Below, piece by piece: positions 39,586 through 48,500 of a DNA stretch of 64,000 nucleotides. This DNA is from Pseudoalteromonas spongiae UST010723-006 (GTDB taxonomy: Bacteria > Pseudomonadota > Gammaproteobacteria > Enterobacterales > Alteromonadaceae), in NCBI RefSeq assembly GCF_000238255.3, contig NZ_CP011040.1, positions 744,001-808,000 on the forward strand, in the 5' to 3' direction. The position numbers were made by a program, and so were the translations under genes. The first letter of the stretch is position 1. Each line of letters starts with the position of its first letter. Under the pieces are notes generated by a model. That model was not told the DNA's origin. It ran no database searches and saw nothing but the letters and a program-made list of their open reading frames with translations.

Positions 39586-40284
39586 TTAAACCAAAGCTGA
39601 AATTTTTAATGATTCGTTTTCAAGTGAAATACATGCAGCATTGCCCCATGATTCACCTTGCAGTGAGTCGCTCAGCCAGTAGTTTCCATTAATTGAAACT
39701 AACTCAGCATTAAGCTTTTGGCAGAATATAACGGATTCTTGCCCTTTTGCGCCAGCGATAGCGCGGCCACGTAATGTGCCATAAACATGAATATTGCCAT
39801 CGGCAATCACTTCAGCGCCTGGACTTACTGAGCCTGTAATAATGAGATCGCGGTTCTTCGCATAAACTTGCTGACCACCACGCACATTGCCACTAATAAT
39901 TTGTGCTGGAACAAATACTTCTTTTTCAACAATTGATGTATTTGCAGCTGATTGTGGCTTTGCTTTAGGTGTTTGGTCTTTACTGTAATTTAGTATTGAT
40001 AATTTGTGCAGTTTAGCGGCAGTGTTTTGCTCGTCCGTACCGTTACAAACACCTACAGGGTTAAGCTGTAGGTCAATTAAAGCTTGCTTTAACTTTGCAA
40101 AGTCAATGTGTTCGTTTGGTACAGACTGAAGGTTTACGACAATTGGCGCACCGAAGAAAAACTTGGGTACTTGAGCAATTTTTTCGTCAAGTTGACTAAT
40201 CAAACTATCTAGATCGTTTTTAAAAAGATGCAATACAGATAGTGTAAAAAGGTTCCCTTTTAGTTCAAAAATTTGTTCCGACAT
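39586..40284 (-). CDS. minC: Septum formation inhibitor MinC
   Basis: A 232-residue MinC (E. coli 231). The N-terminal FtsZ-binding domain (residues 1-100) is followed by a linker and the right-handed beta-helix C-domain (VRGGQQVYAKNRDLIITG, AEVIADGNIHVYG) that binds MinD. The start was set at MSEQIFELKGN; a longer frame to 40311 adds only MIFIIIIEI, which has no homology. Divergent from ycgL, as in E. coli. Confidence 0.96.
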   Translation of the reverse strand: MSEQIFELKGNLFTLSVLHLFKNDLDSLISQLDEKIAQVPKFFFGAPIVVNLQSVPNEHIDFAKLKQALIDLQLNPVGVCNGTDEQNTAAKLHKLSILNYSKDQTPKAKPQSAANTSIVEKEVFVPAQIISGNVRGGQQVYAKNRDLIITGSVSPGAEVIADGNIHVYGTLRGRAIAGAKGQESVIFCQKLNAELVSINGNYWLSDSLQGESWGNAACISLENESLKISALV

Positions 40285-40420
40285 AATCTCAATTATTATT
40301 ATAAAAATCACAGGCTGATTTTTTAGAAGAATCCAGCCATTAAGCGCAATTTATCTCACTTTTAGTGTATGCCATGGTATAGTGTGACGCAGTGTTACGC
40401 AAGAAGTAAAAGGTGTTTGA

Positions 40421-40699
40421 ATGCTCAGTGCAGTGTATAAAAGTAAAAAAAAGGCAGATACCTATCTGTACGTTGAAAAAAGAGATGATTTTTCAAAAGT
40501 TCCGGAACCTTTAATGGCAACTTTTGGTCAACCAAGTTTTGTAATGCTAATTAATTTAGCAAAACGTGAACAACTTGGTACGGCTGACCTTGAAAAAGTG
40601 AAGCAAGAATTAGCTGAAAAAGGATTTTATTTACAGCTACCGCCAAAACAAGAAAGTTTATTAGATGAATTTAGAAAACAAAATGGAGTCACTGACTAG
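40421..40699 (+). CDS. ycgL: YcgL family protein
   Basis: A 92-residue YcgL-domain protein of unknown function, with the family block [24 protein letters not shown] and GFYLQLPP. It is divergent from minC as in E. coli. Its stop codon overlaps the GTG of the next gene (TAGTG), indicating coupling with the transglycosylase. Confidence 0.94.
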   Translation: MLSAVYKSKKKADTYLYVEKRDDFSKVPEPLMATFGQPSFVMLINLAKREQLGTADLEKVKQELAEKGFYLQLPPKQESLLDEFRKQNGVTD

Positions 40700-41715
40700 T
40701 GTTTAAAAAACTCGCCCTAATCACAGCAAGCCTTATTTCGGTCTCTACCTTTGCAGATGAAGAGCAAGCAAAATTTAACCAGTACGTTGCAGATTTAAAA
40801 ATAGAAGCAATTGAAAAAGGGTTTTCACAAAAAATTGTTGATAACGCCTTTGCAACCGTTAAGTTTAAGAAAAAAGTTATTAAAGCGGATAAAAATCAGC
40901 CTGAAGTAAAAGAAACGTTAGAAACTTATCTGCCAAAGCGTGTACCTAAGTGGAAGATAGATAGAGCACGTAAACTGTACAAAGAAAATCAAACAGAGCT
41001 TGAAAAAATTGCCGCTAAGTATGGCGTACAAGCGCGTTTTATCGTTGCGCTTTGGGGCCTTGAAAGTAACTTTGGTAAAATCCAAGGCTCACATCCGGTT
41101 ATTTCTTCAGTGGTAACGTTAGCATACGACGGACGTCGCGAGGCGCTGTATAAACGCCAACTTTGGGCTGCGTTAACGATTTTAGAAGAAGGCCATATTG
41201 ATCTTGACCACTTTAAAGGTTCGTGGGCAGGCGCAATGGGTCAAACACAATTTATGCCAACGTCGTTTAATGCTTACGCGGTTGATTACGACGGTGATGG
41301 TAAAAAAGACATTTGGCAAAACAAGCTCGATGCCTTCGCATCTATTGCAAACTATTTGAAAAAAGCGGGCTGGAATGACTCACTAACATGGGGCCGTCAG
41401 GTGGTGTTGCCTGAGGGGTTCAATAGTGAACATATTTTGCAGCGTGGCACGCGTACTCGCAAACAATGGCTCGAGAATTGGAATAAATCAGAACGTGGTC
41501 TAGCCGATTGGCAGGCACTTGGTCTTCGCCGTACTGATGGCACTGATTTGCCAAATGTTGGAATTACCGCAGCGCTCGTTATGCCAGACGATGAAAATGG
41601 CCGTATGTATTTGGCATATGACAATTACAAGGCGCTAATGCACTGGAATCGTTCTTATTATTTTGCGACTTCAGTTGGCTATTTATCAGACCGTATCGGT
41701 TACCCTAAAATCTAA
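40699..41715 (+). CDS. Lytic murein transglycosylase, MltB-type
   Basis: A 338-residue exported enzyme that cleaves peptidoglycan glycan strands to 1,6-anhydro ends. Signal peptide is about residues 1-19 (ending STFA). The catalytic Glu is in ALWGLESNFGK and the SLT core includes WAGAMGQTQFMPTSFNAYAVDYDGDGKKDIW. No lipobox is present, so it is probably periplasmic and soluble, unlike E. coli MltB. Translation is coupled to ycgL through a one-base overlap. A terminator follows. Confidence 0.9.
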   Translation: MFKKLALITASLISVSTFADEEQAKFNQYVADLKIEAIEKGFSQKIVDNAFATVKFKKKVIKADKNQPEVKETLETYLPKRVPKWKIDRARKLYKENQTELEKIAAKYGVQARFIVALWGLESNFGKIQGSHPVISSVVTLAYDGRREALYKRQLWAALTILEEGHIDLDHFKGSWAGAMGQTQFMPTSFNAYAVDYDGDGKKDIWQNKLDAFASIANYLKKAGWNDSLTWGRQVVLPEGFNSEHILQRGTRTRKQWLENWNKSERGLADWQALGLRRTDGTDLPNVGITAALVMPDDENGRMYLAYDNYKALMHWNRSYYFATSVGYLSDRIGYPKI

Positions 41716-41728
41716 TCACCTATTTATC

Positions 41729-41760
41729 GGTGCCAGTCGTTGTATCTGGCACCTTTTTCT
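41729..41760 (+). terminator. Terminator of ycgL-transglycosylase operon
   Basis: GGTGCCAG and CTGGCACC arms with a 9-base loop, followed by TTTTTCTTTT. Confidence 0.88.
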
Positions 41761-41816
41761 TTTCGCTTTTCTCACACAACTAGCTTAAAATGTCGCCCTG
41801 AAATTTAGGGGCACAT

Positions 41817-42317
41817 ATGTTAGAAGATAAATTTTGGCTTAAAAAGTCGTTGGCAGAGATGAACAACGATGAATGGGAAGCCATTTGTGATGGCTGCGGT
41901 AAATGTTGTTTACACACATTTATTGATAGCGATGAACAAGAAGAAAGTTTTGAAAGTACCGATGTACTGCGTGAAGGCGAAGAGATTATCTATACTGCGA
42001 TTGTGTGTCGCTATCTCGATACTAAAAAGTGTTTTTGTACAGAATATGAAAACCGCACATCTTTAGTGCCTAGCTGTGTAAAACTGACCAAAGATAACAT
42101 CGATAATATCTTTTTTATGCCACCAAGTTGTAGCTACCGTCGTCTACATGAAGGGCGTGGCCTTGCGTCTTGGCATCCACTTTTAAATAACGGCAGTAAA
42201 GCGGTAATGCATCGTATGGGGATTAGCGTTAAAGGCCGTGTAATGAAAGATAACCAAATCGATATGGATTTGTTTGAAGATTACATAGCCGATTGGCCTA
42301 AAGAGGACCACGACTAA
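41817..42317 (+). CDS. ycgN: YcgN family cysteine-cluster protein
   Basis: A 166-residue protein of the UPF0260/YcgN family. Cysteines near the N-terminus (CDGCGKCCLHT) and mid-protein (CRYLDTKKCFC; SCVKL; SCSYRRLHEGRGLASWHPL) probably bind a metal or Fe-S cluster. Function is not established. Good ribosome-binding site AGGGG. The stop and the next start overlap (TAATG). Confidence 0.94.
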   Translation: MLEDKFWLKKSLAEMNNDEWEAICDGCGKCCLHTFIDSDEQEESFESTDVLREGEEIIYTAIVCRYLDTKKCFCTEYENRTSLVPSCVKLTKDNIDNIFFMPPSCSYRRLHEGRGLASWHPLLNNGSKAVMHRMGISVKGRVMKDNQIDMDLFEDYIADWPKEDHD

Positions 42318-42826
42318 TGAGCAAGGTACAAGTGGTACTGATTAACCCTAAAAGCGCAACAAATGTGGGTGGCGTAATGCGTGCCGCAGGGTGCTATGGC
42401 GTTGAAAAGGTTCATCACACAGGTAATCGTTATGGTTTTGCGCAAAAATTTGCAACCGACACAAAACAGCGTATCGATGAAATACCACTGTGTGCACTTG
42501 AAAATATTGAAACACTTGTTAAGTCCGATACTAAAATAATCGCTGTTGAATTAATTGATGGGGCAACACCGTTACCGCATTTCGAGCACCCCGAAAACGC
42601 CATTTATGTATTAGGACCCGAAGATGGGTCAATTCGTAAAGACGTACTAAAGCACTGCGATGATGTTGTTTATGTACCGACAGTTGGCTGTATGAATCTT
42701 GCAGCAACGGTTAATGTTGTTTTATACGACAGATTAGCAAAGGCTACTAACACTGACTACTCAAGAGAGTTTTTGTTGCAAAATCGCGATAACAATAATC
42801 GCGTTACGTTTAAAAAGAAAAACTAG
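42317..42826 (+). CDS. SPOUT-class RNA 2'-O-methyltransferase
   Basis: A 169-residue SpoU/TrmH-family methyltransferase using a trefoil-knot SAM site: INPKSATNVGGVMRAAGCYG (motif 1), VLGPEDGSI (motif 2) and CMNLAATVNVVLYDR (motif 3). The family methylates ribose in tRNA or rRNA. It is shorter than TrmJ (about 245 residues) and has no N- or C-terminal RNA-binding extension. Coupled to ycgN by overlap. Confidence 0.9.
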   Translation: MSKVQVVLINPKSATNVGGVMRAAGCYGVEKVHHTGNRYGFAQKFATDTKQRIDEIPLCALENIETLVKSDTKIIAVELIDGATPLPHFEHPENAIYVLGPEDGSIRKDVLKHCDDVVYVPTVGCMNLAATVNVVLYDRLAKATNTDYSREFLLQNRDNNNRVTFKKKN

Positions 42827-42841
42827 CAATCTCATTTTCAC

Positions 42842-42871
42842 ATGCGGCATTAATTCGTATTTTTGCCGCAT
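42842..42871 (+). terminator. Possible terminator after the methyltransferase gene
   Basis: ATGCGGCA and TGCCGCAT arms with a 14-base AT-rich loop, 16 bases after the stop codon; no T-run on the 3' side. Confidence 0.4.
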
Positions 42872-43085
42872 AGCCAATTCTTACCAATCAACTTCATGCC
42901 AACTTTGCCGTATCTGTTTTGCTCAAAGTCATCTAAGAAATATGACAACGCGCACGATTTTTTGTCATGTCAATGAAAAATCACGGTTACATATTCGTTA
43001 ACAGAATCCCTGTGCGAGATAAAATGCAAATCATTAACAATTGATTTATAACGTAAAAATATCTAAAGATTTCAAATTTACTGCC

Positions 43086-43141
43086 ATGTAATGTAAATGA
43101 CATGTTTATGAAACCCTTGTGTCATTTTGTGCCTCTAGACT
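43086..43141 (+). promoter_or_regulatory. Tandem Pho boxes and -10 before the TonB cluster
   Basis: Four heptamers repeat with exact 11-base period: ATGTAAT (43086), ATGACAT (43097), ATGAAAC (43108) and GTGTCAT (43119). They resemble the PhoB half-site CTGTCAT. Ten bases after the last one is a -10-like TAGACT (43136-43141). PhoB promoters use such boxes in place of a -35. Transcription would then start near 43148, which supports the downstream ATG at 43172. Confidence 0.65.
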
Positions 43142-43171
43142 ATGCGCAATCATTTAATAGGGTTACATAAA

Positions 43172-43933
43172 ATGTTTACAACTAAGTTTAGTAGAAAGAT
43201 ATTGGTAACAGCGCTAGTTGGATGTTCGCTAACGGCCGTTGCTAATGATCAACTTAAGCCTGTGATCGACAGCGCAGATAAAATTAATAAATCAGCACAA
43301 AAGTCGCAAGCAAAAATAGATAAAATTGCTGACACAATGCAAGGTCGCCTACAGCAATTTAAAACTGTTAATAAAGAGATTGATGGTTTAACGATTTATA
43401 ACAAGCAACTAGAAAAACAAATCGCAAATCAATTAACAGAAATGGACAACATTAACGTATCAATTGACCAAGTATCGGTTATTGAACGTCAAATTACGCC
43501 ATTAATGCTTAAGATGATCACCTCACTTGAGCAGTTTGTAGCATTAGATGTGCCTTTCTTACCAAACGAGCGCGCAGAACGCTTAGCCACATTAAAGCAG
43601 TTAATGGACCGCGCAGATGTAGCATCAAGTGAAAAATTCCGCCGCGTATTAGAAGCTTATCAAATCGAAGTTGACTATGGCCGTACCATTGAAGCGTACA
43701 CCGGTCTTATCGATGTTGATGGCCAAGAGCGTGAAGTGGACTTTTTACGTATTGGTCGCCTTGACCTTATTTACCTAACGAAAGATGGCAAAAAAGCGGG
43801 AGTATGGAATACCGACGCTAAGGCGTTTGAACGCTTACCAGATAGCAATATTTCACAAATCAATAAAGCAATTCGCATTGCTAAAAAGCAACTTGCACCA
43901 GACATGTTAACGCTACCTGTTAAAGCAGTTTAA
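43172..43933 (+). CDS. DUF3450 periplasmic coiled-coil protein of TonB system
   Basis: A 253-residue exported protein with a signal peptide ending near TAVAND and a long coiled coil (about residues 30-115). It belongs to DUF3450, which is found with ExbB/ExbD/TonB energy-transducing systems in marine gammaproteobacteria and Caulobacter. The start at 43172 follows an AGGG ribosome-binding site; an earlier ATG at 43142 would lie upstream of the inferred transcription start. First gene of a six-gene operon. It probably bridges the inner-membrane motor and the periplasm. Confidence 0.88.
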   Translation: MFTTKFSRKILVTALVGCSLTAVANDQLKPVIDSADKINKSAQKSQAKIDKIADTMQGRLQQFKTVNKEIDGLTIYNKQLEKQIANQLTEMDNINVSIDQVSVIERQITPLMLKMITSLEQFVALDVPFLPNERAERLATLKQLMDRADVASSEKFRRVLEAYQIEVDYGRTIEAYTGLIDVDGQEREVDFLRIGRLDLIYLTKDGKKAGVWNTDAKAFERLPDSNISQINKAIRIAKKQLAPDMLTLPVKAV

Positions 43934-43945
43934 TTAGAGGCCATT

Positions 43946-45310
43946 ATGTTAGTTAAGAAATTCGTAAAATCTGTTATTGCTGCAAGCACGCTATTCACAG
44001 CAAGTGCAGTTGTCGCACAGCCAGTAGATCTTGATTCACTGTTAAAAACACTTGAGCAGGGTAACTACCAACAATCACAAGATAATCAACGCCGTGAAGC
44101 TGAGTTTGCGAAAGCAAATAATCAACAAGCAGCGATGTTACGTTCGCGTATTAATGAACGTGACGGATTAATTTCTGCGTCAACGCGTCTTGAAACTCAG
44201 TTTGAAGAAAATGAAATCAAACTAGCGAATATGAGCGAAACGCTAAACAAACGTATGGGTTCATTAAAAGAACTATTTGGTGTGTTACAGCAAGTAGCGG
44301 GCGATACACAAAGTAAATTTATTACGTCAAACGTATCTGCTGAATTGCCAGGTCGTGGTGCTTTCTTAAGTGAACTTGCACAAAAAATGGGTTCGAGCTC
44401 TAAACTTGCGTCAATCGAAGATATTGAAAAAGTATGGTTCGAATTACAACGTGAAATGACTGAGCAAGGTAAAGTATCGCGCTTTAACCGCGATGTGATT
44501 GTTGCTGGCGGCGAAAAAGTAAATAAAGAAGTGGTACGTGTTGGTTCATTCAACCTAATCGCGGATGGCAAATACCTTACTTACAACGAGACCACAAACA
44601 CATTATCAGAATTGACGCGTCAACCCGCTTCACGTTTCCAGTCAAGTGCGGCAGATTTACAAGCAGCAAACTCAGGTTTTGTTGATTTTGCCCTAGACCC
44701 AACAGGTGGCTCAATTCTTGGTTTATTAGTTCAAGCCCCAAGTACCGAAGAGCAAGTTCACCAAGGTGGAGCGGTAGGCTACGTTATTTTAGCGGTAGGT
44801 TTAATCGGTTTATTAATTGCCTTAGAGCGCTTTGTTTCGCTAATGATTATGGGTGGCAAAATCAAACGTCAGCTTAAAACGGACGTTGCATCAGATGACA
44901 ACCCACTTGGTCGTGTAATGAAGGTGAAAGATCAATACCCAGATGTGACCTATGACACGCTAGAACTCAAATTATCAGAAGCAATTTTACGTGAAATGCC
45001 GCGTATTACACGTAACTTAACGCTGATTAAAATCATTTCTGTGGTTGCGCCGTTACTCGGTCTACTCGGAACTGTAACCGGTATGATTAATACCTTCCAA
45101 GCAATTACGTTATTCGGTACTGGCGACCCGAAACTAATGGCTGGCGGTATTTCAACAGCGCTTGTAACCACAGTGTTAGGCCTTGTTGTGGCAATTCCGA
45201 CGGTATTTATTTACACACTACTTAATACCCGCTCTAAAAACCTACTGGTAATTTTACAAGAGCAAAGCGCAGGCATCATTGCTGAGCGCAGTGAGAAAGG
45301 TGCGCAGTAA
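43946..45310 (+). CDS. exbB: ExbB-type proton channel with periplasmic extension
   Basis: A 454-residue MotA/TolQ/ExbB protein. The signal peptide (AVVAQ end, residue 25) is followed by a periplasmic coiled-coil region (about 30-270), similar in style to the DUF3450 partner. The proton-channel domain with three helices is C-terminal (about 280-445): ISVVAPLLGLLGTVTGMINTFQAI and TALVTTVLGLVVAIPTVFIY. It forms the stator-like motor with ExbD. This large form is typical of the second TonB system of Vibrio, Shewanella and relatives. It starts 12 bases after the DUF3450 gene. Confidence 0.93.
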   Translation: MLVKKFVKSVIAASTLFTASAVVAQPVDLDSLLKTLEQGNYQQSQDNQRREAEFAKANNQQAAMLRSRINERDGLISASTRLETQFEENEIKLANMSETLNKRMGSLKELFGVLQQVAGDTQSKFITSNVSAELPGRGAFLSELAQKMGSSSKLASIEDIEKVWFELQREMTEQGKVSRFNRDVIVAGGEKVNKEVVRVGSFNLIADGKYLTYNETTNTLSELTRQPASRFQSSAADLQAANSGFVDFALDPTGGSILGLLVQAPSTEEQVHQGGAVGYVILAVGLIGLLIALERFVSLMIMGGKIKRQLKTDVASDDNPLGRVMKVKDQYPDVTYDTLELKLSEAILREMPRITRNLTLIKIISVVAPLLGLLGTVTGMINTFQAITLFGTGDPKLMAGGISTALVTTVLGLVVAIPTVFIYTLLNTRSKNLLVILQEQSAGIIAERSEKGAQ

Positions 45311-45311
45311 G

Positions 45312-45839
45312 ATGGTTATCTTTGCGGACTTCATCAACGCGATACGCGATTTTCTAGACACCGGCGGCTCTGTGCTGCTGGTGATCGGAGTCCTGATTTG
45401 CGCAATGTGGTTATTGGTGATTGAGCGCTTTATGTTTTTGTTTACAACATACCGTTCAAGTAAAAAATCAGTGATCACCAACTGGTTCGCACGCGAAGAG
45501 CGCAATAGCTGGGAAGCGGAGCAAATCAAACAAGCAAATATTTCGCGTATTAGCTTAAAGCTAAATCACAATTTACCCATGATCAATATGTTAGTAGCAC
45601 TGTGTCCATTACTTGGTCTACTTGGCACGGTTACCGGCATGATTGAGGTGTTTAATGTGATGGCAATTACCGGTACGGGTAGCGCACGCTCAATGGCGTC
45701 TGGTGTATCAAAAGCCACTATTCCAACAATGGCAGGGATGGTAGGTGCGTTATCAGGGGTATTTGCCTCGACGTATTTACAGCGTAAAGCAAAGCGCGAA
45801 GTAGCGCTACTTGACGATAAATTGGTCTTAGACCACTAA
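45312..45839 (+). CDS. exbB: ExbB-type proton channel, short form
   Basis: A 175-residue second ExbB/TolQ-family channel subunit with three membrane helices (about 17-38, 90-112 and 128-150) and the block ALCPLLGLLGTVTGMIEVFNVMA. The start at 45312 lies one base after the preceding stop; a longer frame from 45279 overlaps the upstream gene and is not supported. The presence of two ExbB proteins in one operon is characteristic of this type of TonB system. Confidence 0.94.
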   Translation: MVIFADFINAIRDFLDTGGSVLLVIGVLICAMWLLVIERFMFLFTTYRSSKKSVITNWFAREERNSWEAEQIKQANISRISLKLNHNLPMINMLVALCPLLGLLGTVTGMIEVFNVMAITGTGSARSMASGVSKATIPTMAGMVGALSGVFASTYLQRKAKREVALLDDKLVLDH

Positions 45840-45871
45840 CACCAATTTTAAACGAATTTTAGGAGCTAGTA

Positions 45872-46282
45872 ATGAGAGCACCATTAGCAAATGTATTTCA
45901 AGAAGAAGAAAACGAAGAAATTAATATGACGCCAATGCTGGACGTTGTATTTATCATGCTGATTTTCTTTATTGTAACGGCCACTTTTGTCAAAGAAGCG
46001 GGTATCGATGTAAACCGACCTGAAGCGGCAACAGCAGTACAAAAAGAACGTGCCAATATCCTTGTCGCTATATCAGATAAAGGCGAAATTTGGATTAACA
46101 AACGCCAAGTAGATGTACGTGCGGTTCAAGCTAATATCGAACGTTTACACGCAGAAAACCCGCAGGGCAGCGTGGTTATTCAAGCTGATAAAAAAGCCAC
46201 TACTGATACCTTAATTAAGGTAATGGATGCGGCGCGTTCGGCAGGTGTATTTGACGTATCAATTGCGGCTCAGGAAGCGTAA
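45872..46282 (+). CDS. exbD: ExbD-type biopolymer transport protein
   Basis: A 136-residue ExbD. A short cytoplasmic part with INMTPMLDVVFIMLIFF is followed by one membrane helix that carries the proton-handling Asp (MLDVVF), then the periplasmic domain. It works with ExbB to convert proton motive force into TonB movement. Preceded by an AGGAG ribosome-binding site. Confidence 0.95.
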   Translation: MRAPLANVFQEEENEEINMTPMLDVVFIMLIFFIVTATFVKEAGIDVNRPEAATAVQKERANILVAISDKGEIWINKRQVDVRAVQANIERLHAENPQGSVVIQADKKATTDTLIKVMDAARSAGVFDVSIAAQEA

Positions 46283-46284
46283 CA

Positions 46285-46887
46285 ATGCGTTATTTAATTT
46301 CCACTTTAATCGCAATTGTTGTAACTGCCTTGTTGTTTTTCGGCATGCAGGCGCTAATTCAAAGTGGTGATGGTGTGGCAAGTGAACCGGTAAAAGGCAA
46401 TGTTCTTGATTTTGTGCGTCTTAAACAAGAAGAGACTGTACAAAAGAAAGAACGAAAGCCGCAAAAGCCGCCAAAGCCAAAAGAGCCACCACCGCCAATG
46501 GCGCCACAAGCGAGTAGCAGCGAAAGCACGGATACTGCGAGTAATTTTGATTTTTCTGCCAATGTTGACACCAATGTTGATTTAGCTGCAGGGCTTGCGC
46601 TTGATTCGGGTGATGGTGAATACCTACCAATTGTTAAGGTATCACCTGTCTATCCACGTCGAGCGTTAAGCCGCGGTATTGAGGGTTACGTTATTGTTGA
46701 ATTTACCGTAACTAAATCTGGCACTGTAAGCGAGCCGCGTGTAATACAAGCGGAGCCAGAAGAAATCTTTAACCGTGCCGCAATGGACGCCGCGCTAAAG
46801 TTTAAATACAAACCGCGCGTTGTTAACGGTGAAGCCGTTGAAGTAGCGGGTGTACAAAACAAAATTACATTCCAAATTAATGGGTAG
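46285..46887 (+). CDS. tonB: TonB energy transducer
   Basis: A 200-residue TonB. One N-terminal membrane helix is followed by a proline/lysine-rich spacer (KPQKPPKPKEPPPPMAPQ, near residues 55-72), which is short, and the TonB C-terminal domain (YPRRALSRGIEGYVIVEFTVT ... AALKFKYKPRVVNGE). It contacts the TonB box of outer-membrane receptors. It is encoded 2 bases after exbD and likely serves the receptor encoded 3.3 kb downstream. Confidence 0.94.
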   Translation: MRYLISTLIAIVVTALLFFGMQALIQSGDGVASEPVKGNVLDFVRLKQEETVQKKERKPQKPPKPKEPPPPMAPQASSSESTDTASNFDFSANVDTNVDLAAGLALDSGDGEYLPIVKVSPVYPRRALSRGIEGYVIVEFTVTKSGTVSEPRVIQAEPEEIFNRAAMDAALKFKYKPRVVNGEAVEVAGVQNKITFQING

Positions 46888-46939
46888 TTTGTTAGCGGGA
46901 ACATCCCGCTAACACTTTAAATAGTTAGGTTGAATTACA

Positions 46940-48238
46940 ATGTTGAAAAGAAATTTAATTAGTATTGCATTAGTTGGTTGTGTATTTGGCGCGCCAATGA
47001 GCGACGCGATGTTCCAGACACAGCTTGCATCAGTATCAGCTGAAGAAGTTAAAACGAAACGTGTTCCAGCTCTTCGCAATAAAGTGTATACGCAACTAGC
47101 GCGTGCACAAAAACTGGCTGACGACGGCGATGTAGCAGCAGGCCTTGAAGCACTTGATATTGTACAGAAAAAGTCATCAAGTATGAATAGCTATGAAGTA
47201 GCCATGATGTACAACTTTTACGGTTTTATTTATTACAACGAAAACCGTGTTAGTGAGGCTATGGCTGCATTTGAAAATGTAGTAAAGCAAGACCCGATCC
47301 CAGAAAGTTTAAAGCTCAATACCATTTTCTCGTTAGCGCAATTAGCAATGGCTGAAGGCCAATTCGATAAAGTGCTGAGTTATCTTGATAGTTGGGAGTC
47401 GCTTAATACCAAACCGCCACAAGCAAACTATTATGAGCTTAAAGCCAACGCTAGTTATCAAGCGAAGGATTACCAAAGCGCAATTAAATACATTAATACC
47501 GCGATTAACCTTAACAAAGTTGACAATAAAGACGTAAAAGAAAACTGGTTTATCTTACTGCGTGCGTCTCACTATTCGCTAAACCAACCAAAAGAAGTGG
47601 TACGTGTACTAGAAGAAATGGTGCTGCGTTTTGACAAACCTGAATACTGGGTACAGCTGGCTGGCATGTACGGCGAAGTAGGCCAGGACGATAAACAACT
47701 AGCACTGATTGAAACAGCAAAACAACGTGGTTTCTTGGACGATGCAACTAAGCTTAAAAATCTGGCACAAATATACATGTATTCAGGTCTTGCTTACAAA
47801 GCAGCAAACGCGATGGAGCTTGGGTTTGAAAAAGGCAATATCGAAAAATCAGCAAAGAACCTTATCTTTGTAGCAGAAGCCTATATGCAAGCGCGAGAAG
47901 ATAAAAAAGCGGTGCCGTATTTTATTGCGGCTGCAAAACAAACTGATACTGGTGAATATGATCGCCGTTTAGCAGAGGTGTACTTAAACTTAGAATTATT
48001 TGATGAAGCGGCTGATTCGGCACGTGCTGCGTTAAATAAAGGCAGTTTAAAGCAAGAATCAAACGCCTATATTGCGCTTGGAATGGCGCAATACAATCTC
48101 GAAAACTTCGATGCAGCTATCCTTGCATTTGAGCAAGCTAAAAAATACAAAAAGTCAGAACGCTTAGCGGCCCAGTGGCTGCAATATGTGAAACGTGAAA
48201 AACTTGATAAAGACACGTTAGCCAAGGCCTATTTGTAA
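46940..48238 (+). CDS. TPR protein of the TonB system
   Basis: A 432-residue exported protein with a signal peptide and about eight to ten tetratricopeptide-like repeats (for instance YEVAMMYNFYGFIYYNENRVSEAMAAFENV and NAYIALGMAQYNLENFDAAILAFEQAKKY). TPR partners of this kind (TtpC-like gene neighbourhoods in Vibrio) are needed for the alternative TonB system. It is the last gene of the operon and is followed by a hairpin terminator. Confidence 0.87.
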   Translation: MLKRNLISIALVGCVFGAPMSDAMFQTQLASVSAEEVKTKRVPALRNKVYTQLARAQKLADDGDVAAGLEALDIVQKKSSSMNSYEVAMMYNFYGFIYYNENRVSEAMAAFENVVKQDPIPESLKLNTIFSLAQLAMAEGQFDKVLSYLDSWESLNTKPPQANYYELKANASYQAKDYQSAIKYINTAINLNKVDNKDVKENWFILLRASHYSLNQPKEVVRVLEEMVLRFDKPEYWVQLAGMYGEVGQDDKQLALIETAKQRGFLDDATKLKNLAQIYMYSGLAYKAANAMELGFEKGNIEKSAKNLIFVAEAYMQAREDKKAVPYFIAAAKQTDTGEYDRRLAEVYLNLELFDEAADSARAALNKGSLKQESNAYIALGMAQYNLENFDAAILAFEQAKKYKKSERLAAQWLQYVKREKLDKDTLAKAYL

Positions 48239-48271
48239 CATACCTATCAAAATAAATTTGTAATCAACCCT

Positions 48272-48297
48272 AAGGGACCTTCATGGTCCCTTATTTC
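48272..48297 (+). terminator. Terminator of the TonB-system operon
   Basis: AAGGGACC and GGTCCCTT arms with loop TTCAT, followed by a T-rich stretch. Confidence 0.88.
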
Positions 48298-48361
48298 TTT
48301 GTATTTCAAACACTTTTAAAACAACTCATGTATACGTGTAAGTTCGTAGTGTTTAAGAAAT

Positions 48362-48428
48362 TTGACAAGAAACTGTCACGCACATGTTAAGTAAGTGTAA
48401 CCCATTTGACACATAAACCCTCTAACTT
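48362..48428 (+). promoter_or_regulatory. Tandem Pho boxes and -10 before lipoprotein/receptor
   Basis: Five heptamers with exact 11-base period: TTGACAA (48362), CTGTCAC (48373), ATGTTAA (48384), GTGTAAC (48395) and TTGACAC (48406). The second and fourth closely match the PhoB half-site. A -10-like TAACTT (48423-48428) follows ten bases after the last heptamer, the same geometry as the promoter at 43086-43141, and both share CCTCTA near the -10. Confidence 0.68.
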
Positions 48429-48500
48429 AGAGCCAGTTCTAAATTAGTGCACACGCACATAAAAAGCGAAAAAGCTTAAAAACTATCAACGGAGAAAACA

